This document shows positions 27,801 to 39,993 of a DNA stretch of 64,000 nt, piece after piece. The notes beneath the pieces were generated by a model. That model was not told where the DNA came from. It searched no databases and was given only the letters and a program-made list of their open reading frames with translations. Numbering within the stretch: the first letter of the stretch is position 1; each line of letters starts with the position of its first letter. Made by a program: the position numbers and the translations under genes. Source of the DNA: Bacteroidales bacterium (GTDB lineage Bacteria > Bacteroidota > Bacteroidia > Bacteroidales > M50B96). The DNA lies in assembly GCA_021740905.1 (NCBI GenBank), contig JAIOYV010000028.1:1-64000 (forward strand), read 5' to 3'.

Positions 27801-27965
27801 GTGGTAGAATTCGTCGTACAGTTGCAGGTATTCCTTGGCTATCTGGTTGTTGAGTTTTTGCTTCAGAAATAAATGAACAATCATCCTGCGCTCTGATTCA
27901 TTACTTTCCGGCTTTGCTATCAGAGCAAACAATTGCATTAGCGAACGTAGGATATTGCTACTCAA
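24900..27965 (-). CDS. TerB-like/ABCG-type ABC transporter (ATPase fused to permease)
   Basis: The 1,021-residue protein has an N-terminal alpha-helical TerB-like domain (about 1-150, KVVLLISLWEFVKADGPI), a linker, then an ABC ATPase with Walker A GASGSGKST (about 282-290), Q-loop (GYVSQDDFLFDDL), signature SGGQRKRLNIAMEL (about 387) and Walker B ILFLDEPTSGLSS, and an ABC2-type permease (about 580-1000) with about six membrane helices around a large external loop. The ATPase-before-permease order is that of ABCG/White half-transporters, so it would act as a dimer. Substrate unknown. The C-terminal RLRRWGRKAR runs to the edge of a dispersed repeat. Downstream of trmN6, 6 bases apart: probably one transcript. 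Confidence 0.85.
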   Translation of the reverse strand: MSSNILRSLMQLFALIAKPESNESERRMIVHLFLKQKLNNQIAKEYLQLYDEFYHQAIAKYGGSQSKEKVISRNSVRVCKICNHINKELTHGQKVVLLISLWEFVKADGPIISQQENEYIKMVADTFYLSEKVSMSLQDFVVSDFDKIHGHSEMLFITGETFKEDVFALQQLWEGLDGTIKMLQIVSVNLYIFRYVGKNELYLNGQVIRKDACTILTPGNTIRDSKIAPIYYSEIINAFRTDKSADEIVLKAKDISYNFPGSQTGIQSMNFEARTGRLIGVIGASGSGKSTLLNILNGNFKPETGSVSINDIDIKTVKDSYGIIGYVSQDDFLFDDLSVFQNLYYNARLCFKDMSDTEITDLCHETLKSLGLEEVSQMKVGSPLDKKISGGQRKRLNIAMELIRKPNILFLDEPTSGLSSRDSEIIMDLLKELSFKGKLVITVIHQPSSSIFKLFDSLYVLDKGGYLIYHGNPVDSLIYFKSHILQADWNESECKLCGNVNAEKIFDIVEANVIDEFGRPSGDRKISAWEWNQYFLSHEKHQKTEPSKAKKLPEASLNKPGWFRQFWVFVTRDFLSKISRKQYLIINLLETPLLALLLTYILKYSLIDESGGKHYMFSENSNLPVYLFMAVIVAIFVGLSVSSEEIIKDRAILKRESFLNLSWSSYLGSKIFILFILSAIQSFTFVAIANTVLEIQGMLFSHWLVLFTTWCSAILTGLMISDSFKTTVNVYILIPFLIIPQIILGGALVKYDKMNPSVSSHDNVPLFGELIVARWGFEALVVNQYLNNDFEKGLFYYDKAMSKANYKKNFWVPALQNKMAMLTEIDQTKGSSAKSDSLFILIRNELERESTNNSRLRFVHSSSMKDKAYFKSEAGKYLESLWFFYDRLYKLASSKRDSFINSLQVTPEATKAFRKLKNDQYNEALADMVRNTIDPVKIISSGQELIQKADPIFRLPDKGSFRSHFYAPKKYAFGTYWDTYWINLWVIWLMSLGLCVAIYFRWLKQIMQFGSRLRRWGRKAR

Positions 27966-27971
27966 TTTGGT

Positions 27972-28688
27972 CTATAATCTTAGATAAAATCCGTTTGTCA
28001 ATTCTTTATACGCTTGCGAATAATTATGTCGTTTTTCCTCTTCAATAACCAAAGTATCCGTTTTTGTTTTCAAATTGGAAAAACCTATTTCAAGCAATGC
28101 TCTTATTACGCCTTTCGTTGGATTGGGTTTCACCAAAAGTTGCCGTGTGCAGAAAAGTCCACAAGCGGTCGATAAATCTAAAACTTCAGGAACAGCCTCA
28201 AACGGGACAATGAGTGAAAGTTTTCCTTGTGGTTTCAAAATTGAAACTGAACCTCGGATAATTTCGCCAAAGGACAGACTGGAATCGTGGCGGGCCATTG
28301 TTCTTTTAAAGTCAGGAGCATGAAGCGAGTTTTTAAAGTAGGGTGGATTGGAAACGATATGATCGAATTTCATTTTTCCTTCCGAAGCTAATTCCTGGAA
28401 AGAAATCAGGTGGGCAGAAAGTCGATCGGGCCACGGCGATCTTTCAAAGTTCTCTACAGCTTGAGAAACTGAATCAGGGTCGATATCGATAGCATGGATG
28501 GTTGCAGTCGGGAATCGTTGGGCCATCATCAGCGCAATCAAACCTGTGCCAGTGCCCACATCAAGTAAAGAAGAAGTGCACGAAGCATCGGCCCAGGCAC
28601 CCAACAACACTCCATCGGTCCCCACCTTCATGGCCGTCTTATCATGCCACACTGTGAATTGCTTAAACGTAAACCAGGGATTTGCCAT
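27972..28688 (-). CDS. trmN6: tRNA1(Val) (adenine37-N6)-methyltransferase
   Basis: The 238-residue SAM enzyme methylates A37 of tRNA1(Val). It begins MANPWFTFKQFTVWHDKTAM with the family signature KVGTDGVLLGAWA, then motif I (LLDVGTGTGLIALMMAQ), HAIDIDPDSVSQA, and the N6-methyltransferase motif IV IVSNPPYFKNSL. Length and order match the YfiC/TrmN6 family. It starts 262 bases from lpdA (divergent) and is followed after 6 bases by the ABC transporter gene. Confidence 0.9.
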   Translation of the reverse strand: MANPWFTFKQFTVWHDKTAMKVGTDGVLLGAWADASCTSSLLDVGTGTGLIALMMAQRFPTATIHAIDIDPDSVSQAVENFERSPWPDRLSAHLISFQELASEGKMKFDHIVSNPPYFKNSLHAPDFKRTMARHDSSLSFGEIIRGSVSILKPQGKLSLIVPFEAVPEVLDLSTACGLFCTRQLLVKPNPTKGVIRALLEIGFSNLKTKTDTLVIEEEKRHNYSQAYKELTNGFYLRL

Positions 28689-28694
28689 GGGGTA

Positions 28695-28785
28695 AAGGTA
28701 GTTCGGAGTTCTGAGTTAAAAAAGTTCGGAGTTGAAAGAGTTTTGAGTTGGAGAGTTGAAAGGTTGAGGAGTTCAGCTCTGCAGC
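28695..28785. repeat. GAGTTCTGAGTT-type word repeat
   Basis: Between trmN6 and lpdA: GTTCGGAGTTCTGAGTT, GTTCGGAGTTGAAAGAG, TTTTGAGTTGGAGAGTTG, AAAGGTTGAGGAGTTC, a loose array built on GAGTT. Similar arrays lie at 30,335-30,390, 30,510-30,572, 59,880-60,025 and 60,175-60,245. Confidence 0.55.
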
Positions 28786-28880
28786 ACCAAGGCTTCGTAC
28801 GCTGACAGGTTTACATTACAAAAACAGCAGTGAACAATCAATCCTCTTATTTGCTATACTACCATAAGCGGAAAGTTTGG

Positions 28881-28912
28881 TTTGAAACGATGGTGAAAAA
28901 ACATTATTTTCG
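28881..28912 (+). promoter_or_regulatory. Putative lpdA promoter
   Basis: TTTG at 28881-28884 and TATTTTCG at 28905-28912, 20 bases apart, approximate the Bacteroidota -33/-7 pair TTTG-N19-21-TAnnTTTG with one mismatch in the -7. The ATG of lpdA is 38 bases downstream. Confidence 0.45.
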
Positions 28913-28950
28913 CGGCATCATCAAAAGAAAATAATTTAAGACAAAAAGAT

Positions 28951-30342
28951 ATGAATTTCGATGTAGTAGTGATCGGTAGTGGCCCGGGCGGGTATGTAAC
29001 AGCAATCAGGGCTTCACAATTAGGGCTGAAAACCGCATTGGTGGAAAAAGCCGAGTTAGGCGGGATTTGCCTGAACTGGGGATGTATTCCCACCAAATCG
29101 TTGTTGAAAAGCGCGCAGGTTTTCGAGTATGCAAAACATGCTGCCGATTATGGCATAAATATAAGTGGCGACATAAGCCCCGATTTTACAAAGATGATTG
29201 AACGTAGCCGTGGCGTAGCCGATGGCATGAGCAAAGGGGTTCAGTTTTTATTGAAGAAAAATAAGATTGAAGTGATCCAGGGTTTTGGCAAGCTAGCTGG
29301 AAAAGGCAAAGTAGAGGTGACTGCAGATGGTGGTGAAACTTCAATTGTCGAGGCCAAACACATCATCCTTGCAACCGGAGCACGTTCGCGCGAATTGCCC
29401 AACCTGCCCATTGATGGCAAAAAAATAATTGGATACCGCAAAGCCATGACCCTCGAAAAACAACCCGAAAGTATGATAGTGGTTGGCTCAGGAGCCATTG
29501 GCAGCGAATTCGCCTACTTCTATCAAAGCCTGGGGACACAGGTCACCCTGGTTGAATTCTTGCCAGAGATTGTACCTCTCGAAGACGAAGAAGTTTCGAA
29601 AGCCCTCGCCCGATCGTTCAAAAAAATGAAAATGACTGTGATGACCAGCTCCACAGTTGAATCGGTCGACACCTCGGGCGATAAATGCAAGGTGCTTATC
29701 AAAACTAAAAAGGGCGAAGAAACTCGCGAATGTGATGTGGTATTGTCAGCTGTAGGGATAACGCCCAACCTCGAAGGCATTGGTATCGAAGAATTGGGCA
29801 TCGAATTGGAAAAAGGCAAAATAAAGGTCGATGAATATTACCGTACCAACGTAGAAGGCGTGTATGCCATTGGCGACATTGTTCATGGCCCGGCTTTGGC
29901 CCACGTAGCATCAGCCGAAGGGATTACCTGCGTAGAAAAAATTTCAGGTCATCACCCCCAACCTATCGACTACAACAATATACCTGGCTGTACCTACACC
30001 AACCCTGAAGTAGCATCCGTTGGCATGAGCGAAAAAGCTGCCATTGAAGCCGGGTACGAAATAAAAGTGGGTAAGTTTCCATTTACTGCCTCGGGCAAGG
30101 CAAGTGCTGCCGGGGCAAAAGATGGTTTTGTGAAATTGATTTTCGATGCCAAATATGGCGAATTGCTGGGTGGCCATTTAATCGGCGCCAACGTAACCGA
30201 AATGGTAGCGGAACTGGTAGTGGCCCGCAAGCTGGAAACTACGGGTATGGAGATGATAAAAGCGATACACCCCCATCCTACCATGTCGGAAGCCATTATG
30301 GAGGCGGCAGCGGCAGCTTATGGCGAAGTGATTCATATTTAG
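28951..30342 (+). CDS. lpdA: Dihydrolipoyl dehydrogenase
   Basis: The E3 component reoxidises lipoyl groups of 2-oxoacid dehydrogenase or glycine-cleavage complexes with NAD+. The 463-residue protein starts with an FAD Rossmann motif (VVIGSGPGGYVTAIRASQ), has the redox pair GGICLNWGCIPTK (Cys40, Cys45), an NAD motif (VVGSGAIGSEFAYFYQSLG), VYAIGDIVHGPALAHVAS, and the C-terminal active His-Glu pair (HPHPTMSEAI, His442 and Glu447). Length and motifs are complete. No other subunit gene of such complexes is nearby. It ends in a shared hairpin terminator with yidC. Confidence 0.95.
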   Translation: MNFDVVVIGSGPGGYVTAIRASQLGLKTALVEKAELGGICLNWGCIPTKSLLKSAQVFEYAKHAADYGINISGDISPDFTKMIERSRGVADGMSKGVQFLLKKNKIEVIQGFGKLAGKGKVEVTADGGETSIVEAKHIILATGARSRELPNLPIDGKKIIGYRKAMTLEKQPESMIVVGSGAIGSEFAYFYQSLGTQVTLVEFLPEIVPLEDEEVSKALARSFKKMKMTVMTSSTVESVDTSGDKCKVLIKTKKGEETRECDVVLSAVGITPNLEGIGIEELGIELEKGKIKVDEYYRTNVEGVYAIGDIVHGPALAHVASAEGITCVEKISGHHPQPIDYNNIPGCTYTNPEVASVGMSEKAAIEAGYEIKVGKFPFTASGKASAAGAKDGFVKLIFDAKYGELLGGHLIGANVTEMVAELVVARKLETTGMEMIKAIHPHPTMSEAIMEAAAAAYGEVIHI

Positions 30343-30390
30343 AGTTGGGGAGTTCTGAGTTCTAAGTTAGTAAGTGCGGTGTTGAGGAAA
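30335..30390. repeat. GAGTTCTGAGTT-type word repeat after lpdA
   Basis: AGAGTTGGGGAGTTCTGAG, TTCTAAGTTAGTAAGTG and GTGTTGAGGA immediately follow the lpdA stop. The inverted form (AACTCAGAACTC) is found on the other side of the terminator at 30,510-30,572. Confidence 0.5.
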
Positions 30391-30450
30391 TTTGAAATTT
30401 GGCACTTAGAAGATACACAATTTATAGGGTCTGTTTCATCCACTATTAAA

Positions 30451-30487
30451 TAATAAAGAGGCGCACATCGTGCGTCTCTTTATTATT
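30451..30487. terminator. Bidirectional hairpin terminator between lpdA and yidC
   Basis: TAATAAAGAGGCGCAC and GTGCGTCTCTTTATTA pair along 16 positions with one G-U and a short ATC loop. The stem starts 110 bases past lpdA and 90 bases past yidC (opposite strand). The A/T-rich flanks serve as U-tracts in either direction. The GAGGCGCAC core resembles the palindrome at 60,064-60,085. Confidence 0.75.
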
Positions 30488-30509
30488 CCATTATCTCAGA
30501 AAATGGGGA

Positions 30510-30572
30510 ATATTAACTTAGAACTCTATTTAACTCAGAACTCTTTTAACTCAGAACTCTTTTCAACTCAGA
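30510..30572. repeat. AACTCAGAACTC word repeat before yidC's stop
   Basis: TTAACTTAGAACTCTATTT, AACTCAGAACTCTTTTAACTC and CAACTCAGAACCC: about three copies of AACTCAGAACTC (the reverse complement of GAGTTCTGAGTT), 20 bases from the stop of yidC. Confidence 0.5.
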
Positions 30573-30577
30573 ACCCT

Positions 30578-32482
30578 TTATTTCTTCTTTCCAGGAAGTG
30601 CTTTTCCCCTCTCCTTTTGCATCTTTTCTAAACGTGCCTGGAAATTCGATTTCTTGACAGGTTTCTTTTTGTTGGCTTCCATTTGCTTAATTAATGCCTT
30701 TTCGTCAACAAAACGCTTAATCAGGTACATCTGGCCAAAAGTGATCAGGTTAGCTAATAAATAATAATAGCTAAGGCCCGAGGCATACGAATTAAACCAG
30801 AACAACATCATCACCGGGAAGAAATACATCATGGTTTTCATGCCTGGCATCTGCGAGTTCATATCGCCCATCTGGTTCTGATTTAGGCGGGTGTAAAAGA
30901 TGGTTGAAATTGTCATTAATAGGGTGAACAAGCTAATATGGTTTCCATAGTAATCGCTCAATAATGGAATATGGGTTGTCCACGAGAAAATTGAATCGTA
31001 CGAAGACAAGTCGGTGGCCCATAGGAAGGATTGCTGCCTTAACTCGATGGATGCCGGGAAAAAGCGAAACATGGCAATGAGTATCGGCATTTGCAGTGCC
31101 ATTGGCAAACAGCCTCCCATCGGGTTGACCCCTGCCTTTTTGTAAAGCTCCATGGTTTTTTGTTGCTTTTCCATGGCTTTATCCTTGGGTATATTTTTGG
31201 TCAATTCCTCAACCTGCGGCTTTAGCACACGCATTTTTGCCGACGACATGTACGATTTGTAAGTGAGAGGCAACAGAACAAGCTTTATCAGAATAGTTAA
31301 AATAAGGATGATTAAACCATAATTTGAAATAAAGCTACCCAGAAAATTAAATACCGGGATTACAGCAAAACGATTAACCCATCCAAATATACCCCAACCC
31401 AATGGAATCATGTTTTCAAGGTCTAAATCAAACTTGTTCAAGCTTGTATAATGGTTTGGCCCAAAATAAAACTGCATGTTAATATTTTCGTTGGCCGAAT
31501 TGCCATACGGAAGACCTATAGCACTCTGGTAGAATTTAAGGTATTTCGGGTTGTCTTGAACTTTATTTTGATTAAGATCAGCGTTGAGAAAAAAGTTTTC
31601 GGCAATTAAAACAGTAGAAAAGAACTGCTGCTTATAGCTTATCCATTTTACTTTTGTGGGAATTGATTCGCTGTCTTCGTCCGAAGTTTCGCTCAGATAA
31701 TCCACCTCATCCTCAAAATGCTTGAAATAAATACCCGTGTATTGATCCTCAAATTTCTTCCCTTTCTCTTGTCCCGGTACATACAATTGCCATTTCAGAT
31801 CGAGAAAATTCTGATTGCGGGCCATTATTTCGCCCATGCCAACCATGCGGATATCAAAATCGACCATATAACTTCCAGGGGTTATTGTGTATAGGTATTC
31901 GATATAGCTGTGATCGTTTGCAAATAAACGCATCGAGAGCGATTTAGAGCCATTCTCGGCTACAATAATACTATCATCACTTTGTGATGCGAAAAACAAA
32001 TTGTTGGTTGAAATAGCCAGATTATCGCGTGTGAAAAAGTCGAAACCAAAAACAGTTGAATCCCCATCAAACAGGATAAGCGGAAGCGAGTCGTAGGTTT
32101 GGTATTTTTTAAGCTGAGCTGAATAAACCCTCCCCCCTTTATTGGATATTTTCAATCGAAGTAAATCATTTTCGAGATAGGTAAATCCCAGCTCACCGGT
32201 GGCTGCTGATGCAAACTTTCCAAATTTCGACTTAACTCTTTCATCTTTCAAATCCTGACTTTCGTCTTCAGGAACCAACTGGTCAGCATTAACTGGCGAT
32301 TCTGATTTTTGCCTCTCCTGTTCAAGCATCCTTTCCCGCTCCGTCTGTTCACGCACCAACGATATTGAGTCCTGCTTGCGCTTTGCCTCTTGGATTTCCT
32401 TTTCGGATGGTTTCATATATAGAGAATAGGCTACCAGGATTATGGCAATCAACACAAAACCGATTATTTGATCTTTCTTCAT
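30578..32482 (-). CDS. yidC: Membrane protein insertase YidC
   Basis: YidC inserts proteins into the inner membrane, alone or with Sec. Residues 1-25 form an N-terminal helix (IIGFVLIAIILVAYSLYM), then a Glu/Lys-rich linker, the large periplasmic P2 domain (about 90-360, ENDLLRLKISNKGGRVYSA), and the conserved membrane core (about 370-600) with PLTYKSYMSSAKMRVLKPQV, NPMGGCLPMALQMPILIAM and MMYFFPVMMLFWFNSYASGL, ending in a basic tail (RGKALPGKKK). The size is normal for Bacteroidota. It follows pyrG by 109 bases on the same strand and ends near a bidirectional terminator. Confidence 0.95.
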   Translation of the reverse strand: MKKDQIIGFVLIAIILVAYSLYMKPSEKEIQEAKRKQDSISLVREQTERERMLEQERQKSESPVNADQLVPEDESQDLKDERVKSKFGKFASAATGELGFTYLENDLLRLKISNKGGRVYSAQLKKYQTYDSLPLILFDGDSTVFGFDFFTRDNLAISTNNLFFASQSDDSIIVAENGSKSLSMRLFANDHSYIEYLYTITPGSYMVDFDIRMVGMGEIMARNQNFLDLKWQLYVPGQEKGKKFEDQYTGIYFKHFEDEVDYLSETSDEDSESIPTKVKWISYKQQFFSTVLIAENFFLNADLNQNKVQDNPKYLKFYQSAIGLPYGNSANENINMQFYFGPNHYTSLNKFDLDLENMIPLGWGIFGWVNRFAVIPVFNFLGSFISNYGLIILILTILIKLVLLPLTYKSYMSSAKMRVLKPQVEELTKNIPKDKAMEKQQKTMELYKKAGVNPMGGCLPMALQMPILIAMFRFFPASIELRQQSFLWATDLSSYDSIFSWTTHIPLLSDYYGNHISLFTLLMTISTIFYTRLNQNQMGDMNSQMPGMKTMMYFFPVMMLFWFNSYASGLSYYYLLANLITFGQMYLIKRFVDEKALIKQMEANKKKPVKKSNFQARLEKMQKERGKALPGKKK

Positions 32483-32591
32483 TCTAATTTATTTTCAAAT
32501 TTACCAAACGACTATACCTTGAATCAATTACTCCTCTTTTGAAAATATAACAAGGCTCTCGTTCACATTTTTTATATTTATTACCTGAACT

Positions 32592-36532
<3,941 letters not shown>

Positions 36533-36612
36533 AGTATAGCTTTCATGTTAAAACATAAAAAGGGAAACAGGAAAATACCTGTATCCCAATTTATGAATTC
36601 CCGTAAATGAGA

Positions 36613-39210
36613 TTATTCAAATTTATTTATAAGATCGAGTTTTTGTTTCTCTGTCTTTATTTTCAGTTTTGCTTTTTCAATTTTGTTATTCACATCTTTG
36701 ATAAGAGCTTCGGCATTTTTTGTTTTGGCAAAAAATCCAATGTTGTTTTCCAGCAATATAATGTCGCTTTCGAGATGCCTAATGGTTTCGATAATACGAT
36801 CTTTTTCAACTCTATATTGATGATTTGGCTTAGTCCCCTGCGAAATATTTTCGAGCCGTTGCTTGTAAACCAAAACTGAACGTTTGTCGTTATCAATCTT
36901 TAATTTATCAAATTGCTCGTTCACGGCATCTCGAAATTCTTTCTGGATTTTGTCTTTTAATTTATAAGCCACATGGCCAATTTCAGTCCATTCGTTCTGG
37001 AACCCTTTTAGTTGACTTATATTTTCCTCAATGGTATCGTGCTGGACAAAATTCTTCACCTTCGCAATCAACTCCTCCTTAGCCTTTAAATTGCCTTCAA
37101 ATTCCTGGTCGATGGTAGAGAAATATTTTTCTTTCCTGGCGAAGAATTCGTTGCAGGCTGCGCGGAAACGTTTCCAAATCACATCGGAAAGTTTACGAGG
37201 CACAGGGCCGATTTCCTTCCAATCCTTTTGCAATTTGATCAATTCATTGCTTGTTTTTTTCCAATCGGTGCTGTCTTTTAAAGATTCGGCTTGCATGCAA
37301 AGCTCTATCTTCATTTGGTAATTGTTATTTTGAACTTCTTTGTGTTCGAAATAAAAATCGCGTTTCTTGGTAAAAAACAAATCACATGCTGCACGGAAAC
37401 GCTCGAAAATTTTATTGTTTTCCTTTTTGGTAGCAAAACCGATTGTTTTCCACAGTTTCTGCACCTCTATCAGTTCGTCGGAATATTGTTCCCAGTCTTT
37501 GTGTTTGTCTGTTTCCAGAGCAGCAAGCTCTTCGGCTTTTTCACAAAGGGCAAGTTTGGCGTTCAGGTTATTGGTTTGTTCTTGCTTTAAATTGTCGAAA
37601 TAATCCTGGTGTGCTTTGTTTATATAGGTGGTCGACGATTTAAACCTTTCCCAAATATCTTCGCGCTGTTCTTCAGGAACAGGTCCTATATCGCGCCATT
37701 GATCGTGCAGTTTCTGTAATTGTTTGAAGGCCTTCACCACCGAAGGTTCCATCATCAATTCTTCTGATTGCTCGCACAATTTCACTTTGAGCTCAAGATT
37801 TTTCTTGAGGTCAAGATCTCGTAATTCGCGGTTAATCTTAATGTAGTCGTAGAACTGCTCTATATTATGGTGATAGTTCTCCCACAAATTCCTGACTTCC
37901 GCCTGGGGTACAAGACCTATATCACGCCATCTCTTTTGAAGTTCGCGAAAATCGTTAAACGTTTTATTGATAGATTCCTGGCCATTAATCAGCTCCTTGA
38001 TCTCTTCGATAATCTCATACTTTTTCTTGAGGTTTAATTCCTTTTCGAGTTCAAGCTCCCTATTAAATTCAGCCTTAAGCCTCTTATATTCATTTAATTG
38101 ATCCTTTAGTTTTTCTTCCAGAGGATCGGCCTCGAATACAAATAGGGCTGGATCGCCACCTTCGGTCATAAAGGTTTTCTTGGCCAGGTCGACGTCGGCT
38201 TTATGCTTTTTGTAGAAATTTGATTTTATGCTGTCAACATCATATTTAATATCCTGGACAGGAGCATTTTCAAGTTTGTCGGCTAATAGATTTACCAACT
38301 CTTCTTTCGAGAAAACAGAATAATCTATTCTTTGGTCAACTTCCTCTTTATCCTCATCTTCATCATGCTCAAGATAATTATCGATATCATTTTCATCAAT
38401 TTCATCATCATCGTCATCATTGGCGACGGCAACAGTTTCTGTTTTTTCTACTTTTGCCTCGGTAACAGGCTTTTCATCTTGAATCCCTTTTGTTTCTGAA
38501 ACAACAACTTCCGGTTCTACTTTCTCTGGCTCAATTTCCAGGATTGCACCCACTTCTTCTTCGACTACTGTTTCTATTTGATTTTCAGATTCTAACAGAG
38601 ATTCTGAAACAATTTCTTCTTTTTCTGGCTCTGCTGAGGAATCAGACACTTCGGTTGTTTCATCTGCTTTTGCATCTACAACAACATCTTCATCTTCTGC
38701 AACCATTTCTATAGTTTCACTTAGATTTGTTTCAACCTGAGTTTCCTGAATTACTTCAGCTGATTTAGGTTCATCTACCACCTCTTCAACAGGGGCAATC
38801 TCAATATCCTCAGCCTTTGCCTCTGCTGCGACTTCTTCTTCAAGATTTTCTACTAGCTCCGGTTCAACAATTTCAGTTTCCATGACTGGACTTGCAGAAA
38901 TTTCTAACTCATCTTCGGCTGATACTTGCACCTCGGCGGCTTCTTCAATTTCATTGCCGCTAGCTACTTGAACAGGAGGTTCGATTCCCGATTCGGTTTC
39001 CAACTCTGTCGATGATTGGATTTCGGTCTCCTCAGCCGGTTTTTGTTCTTGTTCCTCGATTTTATGATCGCCAGTCTCGGCTTCTAGGGCAGGATTTTCT
39101 ACTTGGTTTGATTCTTCAGCTTGTTCTTTGTCTACTGTGGAAGAAGCCGTTTCTACTGATGTTTCAATCTCATTAACCTCTTCATTGTTAATGGTGTCTA
39201 AGTCTTTCAT
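36613..39210 (-). CDS. DUF349 repeat protein with long acidic N-terminus
   Basis: The 865-residue protein has an N-terminal region (1-300) made almost entirely of Glu, Val, Ala, Asp and Ser (e.g. AEETEIQSSTELETESG, NDDDDDEIDENDIDNY), probably unstructured. Residues about 320-850 contain at least five DUF349 helical repeats, each with W.DIG.V and a following W..F (RWRDIGLVPQAEVRNLWE, QWRDIGPVPEEQREDIWERF, WKEIGPVPRKLSDVIWKRF). DUF349 proteins occur widely in Bacteroidota with no settled function; a cytoplasmic coiled-coil or RNA/ribosome-linked role has been proposed for relatives. It is a lone minus-strand gene; Hsp20 lies upstream. Confidence 0.85.
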   Translation of the reverse strand: MKDLDTINNEEVNEIETSVETASSTVDKEQAEESNQVENPALEAETGDHKIEEQEQKPAEETEIQSSTELETESGIEPPVQVASGNEIEEAAEVQVSAEDELEISASPVMETEIVEPELVENLEEEVAAEAKAEDIEIAPVEEVVDEPKSAEVIQETQVETNLSETIEMVAEDEDVVVDAKADETTEVSDSSAEPEKEEIVSESLLESENQIETVVEEEVGAILEIEPEKVEPEVVVSETKGIQDEKPVTEAKVEKTETVAVANDDDDDEIDENDIDNYLEHDEDEDKEEVDQRIDYSVFSKEELVNLLADKLENAPVQDIKYDVDSIKSNFYKKHKADVDLAKKTFMTEGGDPALFVFEADPLEEKLKDQLNEYKRLKAEFNRELELEKELNLKKKYEIIEEIKELINGQESINKTFNDFRELQKRWRDIGLVPQAEVRNLWENYHHNIEQFYDYIKINRELRDLDLKKNLELKVKLCEQSEELMMEPSVVKAFKQLQKLHDQWRDIGPVPEEQREDIWERFKSSTTYINKAHQDYFDNLKQEQTNNLNAKLALCEKAEELAALETDKHKDWEQYSDELIEVQKLWKTIGFATKKENNKIFERFRAACDLFFTKKRDFYFEHKEVQNNNYQMKIELCMQAESLKDSTDWKKTSNELIKLQKDWKEIGPVPRKLSDVIWKRFRAACNEFFARKEKYFSTIDQEFEGNLKAKEELIAKVKNFVQHDTIEENISQLKGFQNEWTEIGHVAYKLKDKIQKEFRDAVNEQFDKLKIDNDKRSVLVYKQRLENISQGTKPNHQYRVEKDRIIETIRHLESDIILLENNIGFFAKTKNAEALIKDVNNKIEKAKLKIKTEKQKLDLINKFE

Positions 39211-39496
39211 AGTTTTTTTTTTATTTCCGGGTTTCCGGAATTCAACATTACTTGTTTCAGTGTCTGCATAAGCAGCAGGATCAATTTATTTTAAAATTTA
39301 AAGTCATAATAATGACGACATCAAAAAAATGTATCAACAAAACCGTATAAAAAAAACAAAACTTAAACAATACATTGTCAATTGCTTAAGAATCATTAAA
39401 AGCTTTTTTCAAATAGCGTACGAAAATAGTTAATAAACTCATACACACAAAGTTTTTTTTATGTCACTGGATAGCTTTTTATTGATTAATATCAAC
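39211..39496. other. Non-coding gap upstream of the DUF349 gene
   Basis: AT-rich sequence with no open frame of note. It should hold the DUF349 promoter; a run of AAAAAA tracts (39,340-39,360, 39,450) is seen but no TAnnTTTG box with confidence. Confidence 0.5.
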
Positions 39497-39534
39497 AAAA
39501 AGGGGCGCTGCTCTAATCTGCAGTGCCCCTTTTA
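39497..39534 (-). terminator. Hairpin terminator after hsp20
   Basis: AAAAGGGGCGCTGC pairs with GCAGTGCCCCTTTT (one G-U) around an 8-base loop; the minus strand then reads a T-run (CCCCTTTTTG). It lies about 20 bases past the hsp20 stop. Confidence 0.85.
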
Positions 39535-39552
39535 ATCATAAGATATTAACTA

Positions 39553-39993
39553 TTAGTTAATTTGGATATTTCTCGCTGGCTTTTCTTTGGCCTCTTCTCG
39601 TTTTTCCATCCCGATTCGCAAAATACCATTTTCGTAAGTTGCCTTTATTTTATCGGTATCGAGGTTTTTACCAATTTTGAAGCTCCTGCTAAAGCTACCA
39701 TAGCGGAATTCCGAGCGCAGGAAATTTAGATCGTTTTCTTCCTTATCTTCTTTTTCGGTCGAAATTGTCAGTAGATTGTTCTCCATTTTAATGTTGAAGT
39801 CGGCCTTGTTGTATCCGGGAGCTGCCATTTCGATAAAAAAATCGTTGCCCGATTCAATCAGGTTAACCGATGGAATTGAATTTGAATGTTGATTATCAAC
39901 CCGAAAGAAATCATTCATAAAGTGATTGAATGGGTCGTTTCCTCTGTTCATTACTCTATTCTGAGTTCCCGGATGTAATTTTACGTGTGTCAT
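39553..39993 (-). CDS. Hsp20/alpha-crystallin small heat-shock protein
   Basis: The 146-residue protein is an ATP-independent holdase. It has a short N-arm (MTHVKLHPGTQNRVMNRGN), the alpha-crystallin domain (about 40-130: FFIEMAAPGYNKADFNIKME, then FRYGSFSRSFKIG and TYENGILRIGMEKRE), with the A-x-x-x-G-V/I-L motif (ATYENGILRI), and an I-x-I C-terminus (NIQIN). An AGGAGG lies 10 bases before the ATG. It is a single gene with its own terminator. Confidence 0.93.
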   Translation of the reverse strand: MTHVKLHPGTQNRVMNRGNDPFNHFMNDFFRVDNQHSNSIPSVNLIESGNDFFIEMAAPGYNKADFNIKMENNLLTISTEKEDKEENDLNFLRSEFRYGSFSRSFKIGKNLDTDKIKATYENGILRIGMEKREEAKEKPARNIQIN

